Assembly (NCBI GenBank): GCA_024695935.1
Contig: JAILHH010000016.1
Span: 1 to 59,944, forward strand
Length of the DNA: 59,944 nucleotides
DNA from: Acetatifactor sp.
Lineage (GTDB): Bacteria > Bacillota > Clostridia > Lachnospirales > Lachnospiraceae
Reading direction: 5' to 3'
This document shows, one piece after another, positions 32,533-41,694 of this stretch (its first letter is position 1; every line of letters starts with the position of its first letter). Position numbers and translations under genes: made by a program. Under the pieces are notes generated by a model. The model made no database searches. It was not told where the DNA came from and worked only from the letters and a program-made list of their open reading frames with translations.

Positions 32533-34092
32533 ATGATTGAAAAAAAGGAACAAAGCAGATTAAAAAAGTTCATAAAGGGAGTGGGCATATTTTTTGCAGT
32601 GATCTTTTTACTGCTTTTTTTATTTATATTATGTGTTAAATACATGGTTTCATGGAGGCTTACGGATGTGGCGAGGGAGGTTTCGCCGGATGGCAGATAC
32701 AGCCTGCTTTTTCAGGAAAAAGGTGAAGCGGATTTCCCCTTTGGAAGCAGCCACGGAAAGGTCACGCTTTTTGACGGTGAAGAAAAAGTAAATAAATTTT
32801 TTGTGGATATTGCGGATGACGGAGGGGCATTTCGCCCTGCGAATTTTAACGTGGAATGGATGCCTGCAGGCGTGATCATAATATTTTCCGGCAGCGAACA
32901 GGCGGACGAAGAAGTGGATCTGTTGTATGACGGGGATGTGTTTACGGGATACAGTGAACCTGAGATAGAGGATATTTTGAGGTCAAGATATGGACTTTCC
33001 GGAAGGCTTGACATGCAGGAAACTTCCGATCCGAAACTGCTCAAAGTCATTTTGGGGGATCTTTCTTTTTATGTTAAAAATGATATGGCGCTTCACAACG
33101 GCTATTATCAGGAATTGTTTAAAAAACTTTCGGAGGAATACTTTTTAAATTACAGAGGCAGAGGATTTGAATGGGAAACGGAGGAGGGAGAGACACCTGC
33201 GGACGTCAGATACACTCCTGTGATCAGCATGTATGGCCCCGGAAAGCAGGATCTGGAATCATTTTGTTATGACGTATGCGCATGGCTTGCTACATGCTTT
33301 GAAAAGCTTCCCTATGATGAGGCGCCGGAGGTTTATTCAGGTTTTATCCCCGATATATACGGATATGAAAGAGTAAAATATTGGTTTCAGGATAATGTTT
33401 TGACGGATTTTTACGAAAATGATACTTACTTTTACAATGCGCTGTATATGTATCTGGACAGATTTATGGATGAAGAGAAAAGTACGGACGGGGAAAATGC
33501 CTCGTTTGTCGGAGAGGCAGATGAGACCGCAGATTATCCTATAGATGCGGGGACTTTGAATCTCTGGGCATCAATTGATGCCGATGCGGAATATGTTTTT
33601 AATGACGGAACCCGGTATGCCCTCGTGCCTGTGGACAGAGCTCTTGGCAGCAGCTACTATGTGCTCATGGCCTTCCCGAATGGAGCTTCAAAGGAAGGGG
33701 CATATCTTGTAAACGATGATCCATATAACGGATCAGGCGGAGGAGCAGGTTTTATCACATTTGTTGACGACTCGGATCTTGGATTTTCGTGCCTTACTTA
33801 CAGCGGCGGAAGTGAAGGGATCCTGTATATGACGAGGGATAAGGGAAAAAGTTTTGTCTCAGTGGACCTCCCTTCACCCATGATCAAATTCCAGAGCGGA
33901 AAAATGTATAACCCCTTTGTAATGCCTGAAAGAGCCTGGGCAGTGGGAGACACTGTCTATATTGCAGTGGGTCAGGGCCCTGATGGCGACTATTACAATG
34001 AGACCTTGGGAGGAAAGCCCGTGGGGATATATGCTACCGATGACAAGGGGGAGTCATTTCGGTTTGTCAGAGAGGAACTGAGAGCAGACTAA
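32533..34092 (+). CDS. Membrane-anchored protein of unknown function
   Basis: This 519-residue protein has one N-terminal membrane helix (about 17-36) after a basic start, so the rest is probably outside. The first half includes REVSPDGRYSLLFQEKGEAD and FNVEWMPAGVIIIFSGSEQ, a beta-rich pattern. The C-terminal third includes MTRDKGKSFVSVDLP and ATDDKGESFRFVREEL, which look like two BNR/Asp-box turns (S/T-x-D-x-G-x-x-F/W) of a beta propeller. Function is not known to me. GGACTC lies weakly before the ATG. An isolated GGTC-TGTAC-GACC dyad at about 32493 is in the leader. Confidence 0.72.
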   Translation: MIEKKEQSRLKKFIKGVGIFFAVIFLLLFLFILCVKYMVSWRLTDVAREVSPDGRYSLLFQEKGEADFPFGSSHGKVTLFDGEEKVNKFFVDIADDGGAFRPANFNVEWMPAGVIIIFSGSEQADEEVDLLYDGDVFTGYSEPEIEDILRSRYGLSGRLDMQETSDPKLLKVILGDLSFYVKNDMALHNGYYQELFKKLSEEYFLNYRGRGFEWETEEGETPADVRYTPVISMYGPGKQDLESFCYDVCAWLATCFEKLPYDEAPEVYSGFIPDIYGYERVKYWFQDNVLTDFYENDTYFYNALYMYLDRFMDEEKSTDGENASFVGEADETADYPIDAGTLNLWASIDADAEYVFNDGTRYALVPVDRALGSSYYVLMAFPNGASKEGAYLVNDDPYNGSGGGAGFITFVDDSDLGFSCLTYSGGSEGILYMTRDKGKSFVSVDLPSPMIKFQSGKMYNPFVMPERAWAVGDTVYIAVGQGPDGDYYNETLGGKPVGIYATDDKGESFRFVREELRAD

Positions 34093-34193
34093 AGCCTGCA
34101 TAAAAGGACGTATGCAGCTCACAACCGGTTTGCAAAAAAAGAGCAGCTTGTAAAGTTCCCTGCAAGGGTAGAAGGCACCTGCTTCCGGTCTGA

Positions 34194-34222
34194 TTGAAAA
34201 TCCATGGGCGATAGTATATAAT
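34194..34222 (+). promoter_or_regulatory. Promoter of the GT39-like gene
   Basis: TTGAAA (34194-34199) and TATAAT (34217-34222) are 17 bases apart, 40 bases before the coding start at 34263. Confidence 0.7.
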
Positions 34223-34262
34223 TTTGATGATATTTTGATCATACACACAGGGAGAATCGAAT

Positions 34263-35975
34263 TTGCTTACAAAGCGTGAAAAGATAATAAAAATACTGCT
34301 TATAGTCGGCACGGTTTTGGCTGCGCTTAAAATGATCTTTGTTGACTATGGCATGGATGAAGAATATCAGATAATGATGGCATACCGCAACTTAAATGGC
34401 GATATTCTGTTTGGAAATATGTGGGAACCTCACCAGTCATCGGCCTTTTTGTGTGCAGCGATCATGGGGATTTACCATGCTGTCACGGGAACATATACAG
34501 GAGTCATTCTGTTTATGCGCCTTGTCACAACCTTCATTCAGATCGCCCTTTGCATATGGATATACAGGGTCATAAAGCGCTTTGTAAAGGCAGAATATGC
34601 CTTCTATATTACATTGATCTATTTTAATGTGGTGCCGAAACTGATCGAGATCCCTGAGTTTGGAAATATGCAGTTGTGGTTTTGGACTGTTATGTTTTTA
34701 AGCTTTATAGAATTTGAAATAAACGATAAGTACAAGGGGAATATCATCTGGCTGATCCTTGCCGGACTTGGCATGAGCCTCGAGGTCTTGTCTTACCCGT
34801 CTTCAATCTTGATATTTCCCGTTGCGCTGTTGTTTATAGCTATGCGCTTCGGAGAGCATAGGGTCAGAAACATTCTCACATTTGGTTTGACATGCGTATT
34901 TTGCGCAGGAATCTGGCTGACAGTCATATTCAGCAAAGTTTCACCGGGTGAATTCTTTGAAAATGTCAAAAACATAATCGCATTTGACTATTCTCATAGT
35001 TTGAATGTTTTGGAAAACAATAAACTTGTGGAGCTGCTTGCAGGCATCGGAAAAGAAGCAGTGCTTTTATTTATATGCGGTCTGCTTGCAGGCATGGCGG
35101 TACTGATCAAATATTTCCTGATTGACAAGAGGAAGGCAGAAGATGACCTGTACATAGGTTTCTTTGTATGCCTGATCCTGTTTTCAGAGGTCATTCAGTT
35201 GTTATATTGGACGGTTTTAAGAGGCGGATATGACAGACCTCAGATCCATCTGCTGGCACCTGTGGCGGTGATGATATGTCTGTGGAAAAGAGCGGGCGAC
35301 GACAGGAAATTCTTTTCCTTTGGCCTTGTAAGCGCCGTTGTAAACATAGTGGCAGTGCTTGCAGTGACGAATCTTGAGTTTTGTTACAGTATACCCCATG
35401 CGCTCATAGGAACCGTTTCAGCCCTTGTTATCATAACCATGATCCTGAGTAAGCTCCCGGGCAAAAAGAGTTTGTTCTGGTCCAGGCTTCTTTTGATCAG
35501 CTTTGCACTGCTGACCATTTTTGGAAAAGGCTTTACGCTTAGAGGCGGCAGGGGAAGTGATATCACAGGTGTCAGAGGTATCATGAAAGAGGGCCCTGCC
35601 ATCGGAATTTTGGGAGACTATATGTGCTGTTATATTTACAACAGCAATTATGAGGATTTCAGAGCTAATGTGGAACCGGGCGACAATGTTCTTATAGTTA
35701 CGAACATGGTATTTTCTCCCGGCACAACCCCGTATATGTTTGTTGATGCTGATATTTCCCATTTTTCAATAGTCGATCCTACAAGCTATGATGAAAAACT
35801 TTTGGCATATTGGGAGAAGTTTCCGGAAAAGCAGCCGAATGTGATCGTGGTGGATTGCTGGTACGGAGAGCTTATGGAGGATCCGGATAACTGGATCATG
35901 AATTATATAGAGAATGACTTCGGATACAGGGAGTCCTCGGACGGAAAGTATGTAAGGTTTTATAAGAGACAGTGA
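34263..35975 (+). CDS. Polytopic membrane protein, GT39/GT-C-like glycosyltransferase
   Basis: This 570-residue protein has about eleven membrane helices and a soluble C-terminal part of about 120 residues. The first outside loop FVDYGMDEEYQIMMAYRNL holds the acidic pair expected of GT-C enzymes that use polyprenyl-phosphate sugars, and the loop continues GDILFGNMWEPHQSSAF, as in the PMT/GT39 superfamily. It likely adds a sugar to a surface polymer or protein. The start codon appears to be TTG with GGGAGAATC 4-9 bases upstream; no ATG is available nearby. It is the second membrane sugar-transfer gene of the window after the broken GtrII-like one. Confidence 0.7.
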   Translation: MLTKREKIIKILLIVGTVLAALKMIFVDYGMDEEYQIMMAYRNLNGDILFGNMWEPHQSSAFLCAAIMGIYHAVTGTYTGVILFMRLVTTFIQIALCIWIYRVIKRFVKAEYAFYITLIYFNVVPKLIEIPEFGNMQLWFWTVMFLSFIEFEINDKYKGNIIWLILAGLGMSLEVLSYPSSILIFPVALLFIAMRFGEHRVRNILTFGLTCVFCAGIWLTVIFSKVSPGEFFENVKNIIAFDYSHSLNVLENNKLVELLAGIGKEAVLLFICGLLAGMAVLIKYFLIDKRKAEDDLYIGFFVCLILFSEVIQLLYWTVLRGGYDRPQIHLLAPVAVMICLWKRAGDDRKFFSFGLVSAVVNIVAVLAVTNLEFCYSIPHALIGTVSALVIITMILSKLPGKKSLFWSRLLLISFALLTIFGKGFTLRGGRGSDITGVRGIMKEGPAIGILGDYMCCYIYNSNYEDFRANVEPGDNVLIVTNMVFSPGTTPYMFVDADISHFSIVDPTSYDEKLLAYWEKFPEKQPNVIVVDCWYGELMEDPDNWIMNYIENDFGYRESSDGKYVRFYKRQ

Positions 35976-36025
35976 CCGGTACGGTTACAGGAAAAAATGC
36001 GCTGGGAAGCAGAAAGGAATTTTTT

Positions 36026-36502
36026 ATGTTCAGAGAAATGAGGCGTTTTAAACAGCAGATAAGTAGGGAGGAATGCATCGAGGTCCTTAAAAATGAGACC
36101 CGCGGTGTATTGTCGGTGATAGGCGACGACGGATATCCCTACGGCATGCCCATAAATCATTGGTATGATGACGCTGACGGAAAGATTTATTTCCATGGCG
36201 GGATGGAAGGCCACAAGATCGATGCCATAAAAAACTGCGACAAGGTTTCTTTTTGTGTATATGACAAAGGATACAAAAAGCCCGGAGAGTGGGCATTTAA
36301 CGTAAAGAGCGTGATCGTCTTTGGCAGAATAAATTTCGTTACCGATGAAGAAAAAGCTATGGATATTTGCACTAAGCTTACAAAGAAGTTTACGGATGAT
36401 GATGAATATCTTCAAAAAGAGATCCGGGCTTCTTTTAAGAGAACGCTTTGCCTTGAACTTACGCCGGAGCATATGACCGGAAAACTTGTAAATGAAGCGT
36501 AA
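36026..36502 (+). CDS. Pyridoxamine 5'-phosphate oxidase family protein, NimA-like
   Basis: This 158-residue protein has the NimA-like start FREMRRFKQQISREECIEVL followed by GVLSVIGDDGYPYGMPINHW and YFHGGMEGHKIDAIK, the FMN- or heme-binding split barrel seen in 5-nitroimidazole-resistance proteins and many uncharacterised relatives. AAAGGAA lies 7 bases before ATG 36026; an upstream in-frame start at 35972 overlaps the previous gene and lacks a site. No function beyond flavin binding can be claimed. Confidence 0.88.
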   Translation: MFREMRRFKQQISREECIEVLKNETRGVLSVIGDDGYPYGMPINHWYDDADGKIYFHGGMEGHKIDAIKNCDKVSFCVYDKGYKKPGEWAFNVKSVIVFGRINFVTDEEKAMDICTKLTKKFTDDDEYLQKEIRASFKRTLCLELTPEHMTGKLVNEA

Positions 36503-36602
36503 AATTTTCAATTTAAAATTATTTTAAGGACTGTTATTATCTTCTATTATTTTGTATAATTAAGAAGTAAATATCGAGTATACTTTAAACAGGGCTTTGA
36601 TT

Positions 36603-38294
36603 ATGAGTGGGGACATGACAAAATTTAAACACAGATTGTTTTTAAAGTTATTCGGAATATCAGTTATCATATCAGGCATGGTGTTAGGCTTGCTCATGCC
36701 TGTCAACGCACAAGACGGGAATTCGCAAAAGGCGGTGAATCCTTATAAAGTTCTGTGCATTTTATCATACAATTATGCTTATAATACTGTGGAAGATGAG
36801 ATAAACGGTATTGAGGACGGATTATCGGACCCTCAGTATGCGATCGATTATGAGATCACATATGAGTCTATGGATGCCAAGAATTTTTACAGGGCTGATG
36901 ATGTGGAACAGTTTGAAGAATATCTTGCCTACAAACTTTCCCGGAGGAAAGATTATGACCTGATCGTGGCAGCGGACGATACCGCACTCAGATTTGTAAT
37001 AAACAACAGAAGCAGTCTGTTTGGACAGATTCCCGTTGTCTTTATGGGTGTAGATAATATTTCAGATGCCAACACTGCAGTAGCGCTTGATAACATTGCG
37101 GGAGTGGCTGAAATACCCGATTTTGAGTCTAACTATGAGCTCATGAAGAAGTTTTTCCCGGATAGATCAAAGATCACGGCTATTGTAGACGGAACCAATA
37201 CCGGACAGGGTCAGTTCGTTCAATTTATGGAATTCATACAAAAGCATCCCGACCAGGAATACAGTATTTTAAATACTTCCAGGTATTCCCGAAACGGTAT
37301 CAGAGATTATCTGAAAGCGCTGGGTGACGACGATATTATACTTTTTTTGGATTTTCTCGAGGACGGCGACGGCAACATATACGCACTTGACACAGCAGGA
37401 AAGTTCATCAGTCAGTATGCACCGAACGTGCCTGTATTCAGGGTTTCTTCGGCTGACATGGAAAACGGTGTACTCGGCGGTGTGTCATATTCATATTATG
37501 AAGCCGCAAAGTTGGCAGGCTCCATGGGAGCCAGGATCCTTTCCGGCGAGTCGGTAGCCGACATCGGACTCATGATGGATACTGTTACCAACACATATTT
37601 TGAACAGTCCATGATGGATCAATATGGCATTCGATATGGTAGTATTCCTGTTGATGCAGTGATCTTAAACGAGCGATTTACTTTGCATTCATGGTACAGA
37701 GGAAATATGATCATTGCAAATCTGGTGATCCTGGTCGCAATACTTCTTGTGATCATCATAATATTGCTTGCGATTTCAAATACCAGACGTGAGAAGATGG
37801 TAAACAAGGATAATCTGACAGGAATTGCCAACAGACTCTATATAAACAAGCAGATTCGCGCCCTCTCATCCAACAAGGAGCGATACGGAGTGGTGATGGT
37901 GGATCTGGATTATTTCAAGAGTATAAATGACAATATGGGACATCTGACAGGAGACCAGGTGTTGCTTGGCCTGGCAAAGAGGCTTGAGAACGAAGCAAAG
38001 GAAAATGATTCGGTGGTGGCCAGGATCGGTGGAGATGAGTTTTTGATACTTGTAAAAAATGCTACCGCGGACAAGTGCAAAAAACTCTGTGAGGATGTGC
38101 TCTATGTTATGAAGGAGCCCATAACCACCGAAAAGGGTGAGGTGACCATCACTTTATCCATGGGTGGCGCCATATTCCCCGACGATGCGGACAGCTCCAC
38201 AAAGCTTATGTCCCTTGCGGACAAGGCTCTCTACAAAGCAAAGATGGACGGAAGAAACGGATACAGGATGTACTCGGAGATATCCGGATCGTAG
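36603..38294 (+). CDS. Sensor diguanylate cyclase: periplasmic-binding-like domain plus GGDEF
   Basis: This 563-residue protein has an N-terminal helix or signal (about 12-35, ending VNA), an outside domain of the ABC-transporter substrate-binding-like family (about 45-350, VLCILSYNYAYNTVEDEING, DLIVAADDTALRF, IPVVFMGVDNI), one membrane helix (about 370-393, NLVILVAILLVIIIILLA), and a GGDEF domain (about 400-563) with RIGGDEF near residue 476. The A-site is intact, no RxxD I-site is seen. It presumably makes c-di-GMP in response to an outside ligand. The start is uncertain between 36597 (TTG), 36603 and 36615; none has an ideal site. A -10 box lies near 36555. Confidence 0.9.
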   Translation: MSGDMTKFKHRLFLKLFGISVIISGMVLGLLMPVNAQDGNSQKAVNPYKVLCILSYNYAYNTVEDEINGIEDGLSDPQYAIDYEITYESMDAKNFYRADDVEQFEEYLAYKLSRRKDYDLIVAADDTALRFVINNRSSLFGQIPVVFMGVDNISDANTAVALDNIAGVAEIPDFESNYELMKKFFPDRSKITAIVDGTNTGQGQFVQFMEFIQKHPDQEYSILNTSRYSRNGIRDYLKALGDDDIILFLDFLEDGDGNIYALDTAGKFISQYAPNVPVFRVSSADMENGVLGGVSYSYYEAAKLAGSMGARILSGESVADIGLMMDTVTNTYFEQSMMDQYGIRYGSIPVDAVILNERFTLHSWYRGNMIIANLVILVAILLVIIIILLAISNTRREKMVNKDNLTGIANRLYINKQIRALSSNKERYGVVMVDLDYFKSINDNMGHLTGDQVLLGLAKRLENEAKENDSVVARIGGDEFLILVKNATADKCKKLCEDVLYVMKEPITTEKGEVTITLSMGGAIFPDDADSSTKLMSLADKALYKAKMDGRNGYRMYSEISGS

Positions 38295-38349
38295 AATATT
38301 TTAATGCTCGGGTTACCTGTTTTGGGGTATGTCGAATGCATGGATTATG

Positions 38350-38416
38350 AGGACTTATGTGATAATGGACTCAGATGATTTACACGATAATGGACTGTGA
38401 GGACTTACACGATAAC
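38350..38416 (+). repeat. Short imperfect tandem repeat after the GGDEF gene
   Basis: Three imperfect copies of a motif like TTACACGATAATGGACT run in tandem here, in the gap between the GGDEF stop and the terminator. This is likely a small local duplication without a known role. Confidence 0.45.
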
Positions 38417-38445
38417 AAAAAAGACTACTTGCGTAGTCTTTTTTT
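38417..38445 (+). terminator. Terminator between convergent GGDEF and sugar-binding genes
   Basis: AAAAAAGACTAC (38417-38428) pairs with GTAGTCTTTTTT (38433-38444) around TTGC. A and T runs on both sides allow it to work in both directions. Confidence 0.9.
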
Positions 38446-38549
38446 GTGTACAGAAAATTTTTTTCGCATAAAACCGGAATTGTAAAGAAGTATACCGGGG
38501 CTTTTTTAGCTCCTTTTAATTATTCCAATCGGCATTAATTTTTCATTCA

Positions 38550-39740
38550 CTATTCGGGAAGGTCATCCACGTTTTCGTGGGTGATGACTTCCGGTGTCAG
38601 CAGGTATGATGTGATAGCCACGCCATCGCTTACATAGGATGTGGTATCTCTGGTTATCTCAAAATCAATGTCATGTCCCTTACTCAGATCTTCTCCTGTG
38701 GAGACACCCTTCAAATAACTTTCTACGATACAGAATGTGGCATAGGCCTCATTTTTTAAGTCTTTGTAAATGCTCATTGACTGCTTTTCATCACGGATAT
38801 AAGGAATGTTATTGGTATCACAGTCCTGTCCGGTGATGATGATATTGTTGTCTTTTTTATAAGATGCCTCTATGGCTCTGCAAACTCCAAGGGCTATGGA
38901 ATCATTGGAACTGAGCACTGCATTTAATACATTGTCTGAACTGTAATAACTTGTCAGCATGATCTCCATTCTCTCCATTGCCAGATCACTGGACCATGAT
39001 GAAGTGGAGCAACTGTAGAATGAGGTCTGGTTTGACAGCACGGTGATATTGCCGGAATCAAAGTATGGCTTTAACACATCCATGGCTCCGTTATAGAAAT
39101 ATATGGCATTGTTATCAGCAGGATCGCCGGCAAATATTTCGATATTGTATTTATCACTTTCACCCGCATTTTTCAAATCCAATGCATCTGCAATAAACTG
39201 TCCCTGGAGAGTACCTACTTTGTAATTGTCATAGCTTACATATGCCAGGAGATTCGGATCGTGGTAGATCAATCTGTCGTAGGCCACAATGGGAATTCCT
39301 TTTTCATTGGCTTTTTCTATGCAGGGGAGAAGTGAATCCGAATCAACGGGAGCAATGATAAGGAGCTCTGCTCCGTCATCTATCATCTTGTTTATCTCGT
39401 CGATCTGTGTATCTATCAGATTGTCGCCGTAGGATAGCATTACATCATATCCGGCATCCTCGAAAAGTCCCTGAAGTCTTTCCGCATCCTTGTGCCAGCG
39501 CTCAAGCTGGGAGGCAGGCATGCTTATACCTATTGTTTTGATGGATTTACCTGAATATATATCCGACTCCTGTGAGGACGTTTCGACGGGCTGAGTCTGT
39601 TCCGGCACGTTTCCCACGGATTCGCCGCACCCGCCAAGTACCCCTGTCACCAAAGCAAAACAGGTGATTAACGAGAACAGCTTTCCGGTTGATTTTTGTA
39701 GAAATGACGCGTCGTATAATTTATGCATATAGTTAACCAT
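38550..39740 (-). CDS. Orphan sugar-binding lipoprotein (periplasmic binding protein family 4)
   Basis: This protein of about 396 residues has a lipoprotein signal (LVTGVLGGC) and a ribose/xylose/galactose-type binding fold: KTIGISMPASQLERWHKDAE, DDGAELLIIAPVDSDSLLPC, EKANEKGIPIVAYDRLI, and a hinge with ITGQDCDTNNIPYI. It resembles ChvE and XylF, multiple-sugar binding proteins. No permease or ATPase gene is near, so it may serve a distant transporter or present sugar to a membrane sensor, perhaps one of the GGDEF or YesM proteins. ATG 39740 has GGAAAGG very close; ATG 39728 is the alternative start. The frame runs open to 39809. Confidence 0.88.
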   Translation of the reverse strand: MVNYMHKLYDASFLQKSTGKLFSLITCFALVTGVLGGCGESVGNVPEQTQPVETSSQESDIYSGKSIKTIGISMPASQLERWHKDAERLQGLFEDAGYDVMLSYGDNLIDTQIDEINKMIDDGAELLIIAPVDSDSLLPCIEKANEKGIPIVAYDRLIYHDPNLLAYVSYDNYKVGTLQGQFIADALDLKNAGESDKYNIEIFAGDPADNNAIYFYNGAMDVLKPYFDSGNITVLSNQTSFYSCSTSSWSSDLAMERMEIMLTSYYSSDNVLNAVLSSNDSIALGVCRAIEASYKKDNNIIITGQDCDTNNIPYIRDEKQSMSIYKDLKNEAYATFCIVESYLKGVSTGEDLSKGHDIDFEITRDTTSYVSDGVAITSYLLTPEVITHENVDDLPE

Positions 39741-40031
39741 ACCTTTCCAATATTCGGGGAAAGCGCCTCCCTTAGCGAATATCTTAAAAGTCAAGTGGAT
39801 AGATGCCATATTAATACCGGTTACATTGTGTCACGAAATTAAGTCTACGGAACTATTATAACACATATACTCAAATGTAGGAATCAGGTTTATAGTTTAC
39901 AGCAATTTTACTTCTGCCTATTATTTTTAGTCTTTTGTCATTCATCCCTTATTTTCATCATACATAGTTTGAATCTCTTACCTTGCAGCCTTACCCTGCA
40001 GCCCCTTGTGAGAGCATCCATGAGGTTAACC

Positions 40032-40087
40032 CTGCGCATGAATGCGCAGTGTTACATCTTGACAAAGATTTAAAGTAAGGGTAGAGT
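40032..40087 (+). promoter_or_regulatory. Hairpin and sigma-A promoter reading into array 2
   Basis: TTGACA (40059-40064) and TAGAGT (40082-40087) are 17 bases apart and face array 2 and the gene at 40751. Just upstream, CTGCGCA (40032-40038) and TGCGCAG (40043-40049) form a perfect 7-bp dyad around TGAA. If active, the promoter would transcribe the whole of array 2 as a leader of about 650 bases. The remaining bases of 39741-40238 show no credible gene; a 67-codon frame at 40128 has no binding site. Confidence 0.55.
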
Positions 40088-40238
40088 ACTACTGAAAGAA
40101 TTATATTCTTTATTTCTGTATTAATCATTGATTTGGCAGTTCGCCAGAGAATTCCTTTTGATTTTTGAGATATGCAAAGCTAAGGATCGTTGCTTTACGC
40201 GTTGTTTTTTCCGGTCACAAAGCGTATATACGAAGGAT

Positions 40239-40636
40239 TACAGTTTTTTCGAGAGGTATATGAAAATAACTGTAGGGCTAAAAAGTTCGAAACGAAGTGT
40301 TACAGTTTTTGGGAAGATTTATCAAAAATAACTGTAGTCCAAATTTGAGGCTTACAGTTAGGTTGTGATTTATTATAGAAAAACTGTAATTTCCGGGAAA
40401 TGCATGGATTCAAAAGACAAAGAAAATGGCAGTATTACGGTTAATATTACATTCTTTTGAAAAAGACTGTAAACCGATTTTGGGGGTTACAGTGATATTA
40501 GTGAATCTTCGGAAAAAACTGTAAGAGCGAAAAATGGACTACAGTTTTATCTTGAGATTTTTAAATAAAACTGTAGTGATTGATTCTGAAAAAATTTGAT
40601 TACAGTTGAATTGCGAGAACTGCAAAAATAACTGTA
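40239..40636. repeat. Array 2: seven 36-bp TACAGTT-N22-AACTGTA inverted-repeat units
   Basis: Seven units, each exactly 36 bp, lie at 40239-40274, 40301-40336, 40353-40388, 40436-40471, 40488-40523, 40540-40575 and 40601-40636. Ends are TACAGTT and AACTGTA, with variants TACGGTT/GACTGTA in the fourth and TACAGTG in the fifth. Gaps between units are 26, 16, 47, 16, 16 and 25 bp. Together with array 1, the gaps fall near 16, 26, 36 and 47, i.e. steps of about 10.5 bp, so all half-sites lie on the same DNA face. Middle and gap sequences are unrelated between units. The array ends 114 bases before the PD-(D/E)XK-like gene. Confidence 0.9.
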
Positions 40637-40750
40637 TAACAATGGGCGGGGAGGCCGGGGATAGCCGTCAATGATGCCATTTAATACAGGAATCAGTTTA
40701 TTAATACGGACAAGTGACTGAATTCAGAAGAGAAAAGGAGTGGAGGAAGT

Positions 40751-41548
40751 ATGGAGAATTACAAAGAGAAACTTGAAGAACAGCTTCAGCAGTTAAATGA
40801 ATTGATCAAGACATCAAACAAAAATGTAGCAAAGTATCGCGACTTACCGGATGGACATATTCATGTATCTAAAAGTCATGGATATGCTCAGTATTACTTT
40901 GTAGATAAGGAACAGGGCAGCAGAAAGTACATGGGATCGGATGGAGAGAAGCTTGTCAGGAAATATATTCAGAGAGATTATGAGAATGCGATGAACAGGA
41001 AATTAAAAACTCTCAGAATGCGTTTGCAAAGGTTCATCTGTACATATGATATAGCAGATCTTACGGGAATGTATGAACATTTATCGGAAGGACGACGCAG
41101 GTATGTGGAGCCGCTTATAGAGCCGGGCGAACAACTTATAGAAAAGTGGATGGAAGACAACATGGGTCAGAAGAATCCATTTCCGAAAGATGGTATATTT
41201 AAAACATATCGCGGAGAGATGGTCAGATCAAAGTCTGAGAAGATTATAGCGGATACACTGGAGAAAATGAAAGTTCCTTATCAATATGAGCCCATGCTTG
41301 AATTGGGATATAGTACTGTTTATCCGGACTTTGCGGTATTAAACAAAAGGACGGGACAAACATTGTATTGGGAGCATTTGGGAATGGTTACAGATCCTGA
41401 ATATGCCGTGAAAAACCTATGCAAGATACAAAATTATGAGATTAACGGATATCTGCTGGGAAAGAATCTGATCATAACCATGGAATCGGCTGATGCACCA
41501 ATAAATGTAAAACTAATTGAACAGAAGATAAACGAATTTTTGATTTAG
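40751..41548 (+). CDS. PD-(D/E)XK nuclease-like protein of unknown function
   Basis: This 265-residue protein starts with a coiled-coil-like helix (about 1-25, YKEKLEEQLQQLNELI), then a basic segment (HIHVSKSHGYAQYYFVDKEQ) and a C-terminal region with the spacing of a restriction-endonuclease-like core: Glu163 in RSKSEKIIADTLE, Asp193 in VYPDFAV, and Glu208 in YWEHLG. The usual ExK lysine is replaced by EH, so activity is not certain. Families like this are common in gut and rumen Clostridia, often as several copies, without a known role. GGAGG lies 5-6 bases before the ATG. Its position right after array 2 raises the possibility that the two work together. Confidence 0.7.
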   Translation: MENYKEKLEEQLQQLNELIKTSNKNVAKYRDLPDGHIHVSKSHGYAQYYFVDKEQGSRKYMGSDGEKLVRKYIQRDYENAMNRKLKTLRMRLQRFICTYDIADLTGMYEHLSEGRRRYVEPLIEPGEQLIEKWMEDNMGQKNPFPKDGIFKTYRGEMVRSKSEKIIADTLEKMKVPYQYEPMLELGYSTVYPDFAVLNKRTGQTLYWEHLGMVTDPEYAVKNLCKIQNYEINGYLLGKNLIITMESADAPINVKLIEQKINEFLI

Positions 41549-41694
41549 TATACTTGCATCACAAGTTTCGTATAAGGTATACTTCTCCTAAGGCCAATGG
41601 ACGGTCAGATGGGTGCTGATAAGATCACTTATGATGAAGGCTGCAAAAGGTGAAGTTGAATTGATTCGATAGCGAAATTATGAAGGAGGGCGCA

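Noticed and set aside
38350-38416. Imperfect tandem repeat as a regulatory or mobile element
   Set aside because: Only about three short diverged copies, with no link to a promoter or gene; kept as a feature but not as a finding.
40128-40331. 67-codon plus-strand frame between the promoter and array 2
   Set aside because: No ribosome binding site, and its second half is made of array units.
40239-40636. Array 2 as a run of transcription terminators
   Set aside because: Several units pair over only 6-7 bp with loops above 20 bases and lack a following T-tract, and seven in a row with fixed length would be without purpose.
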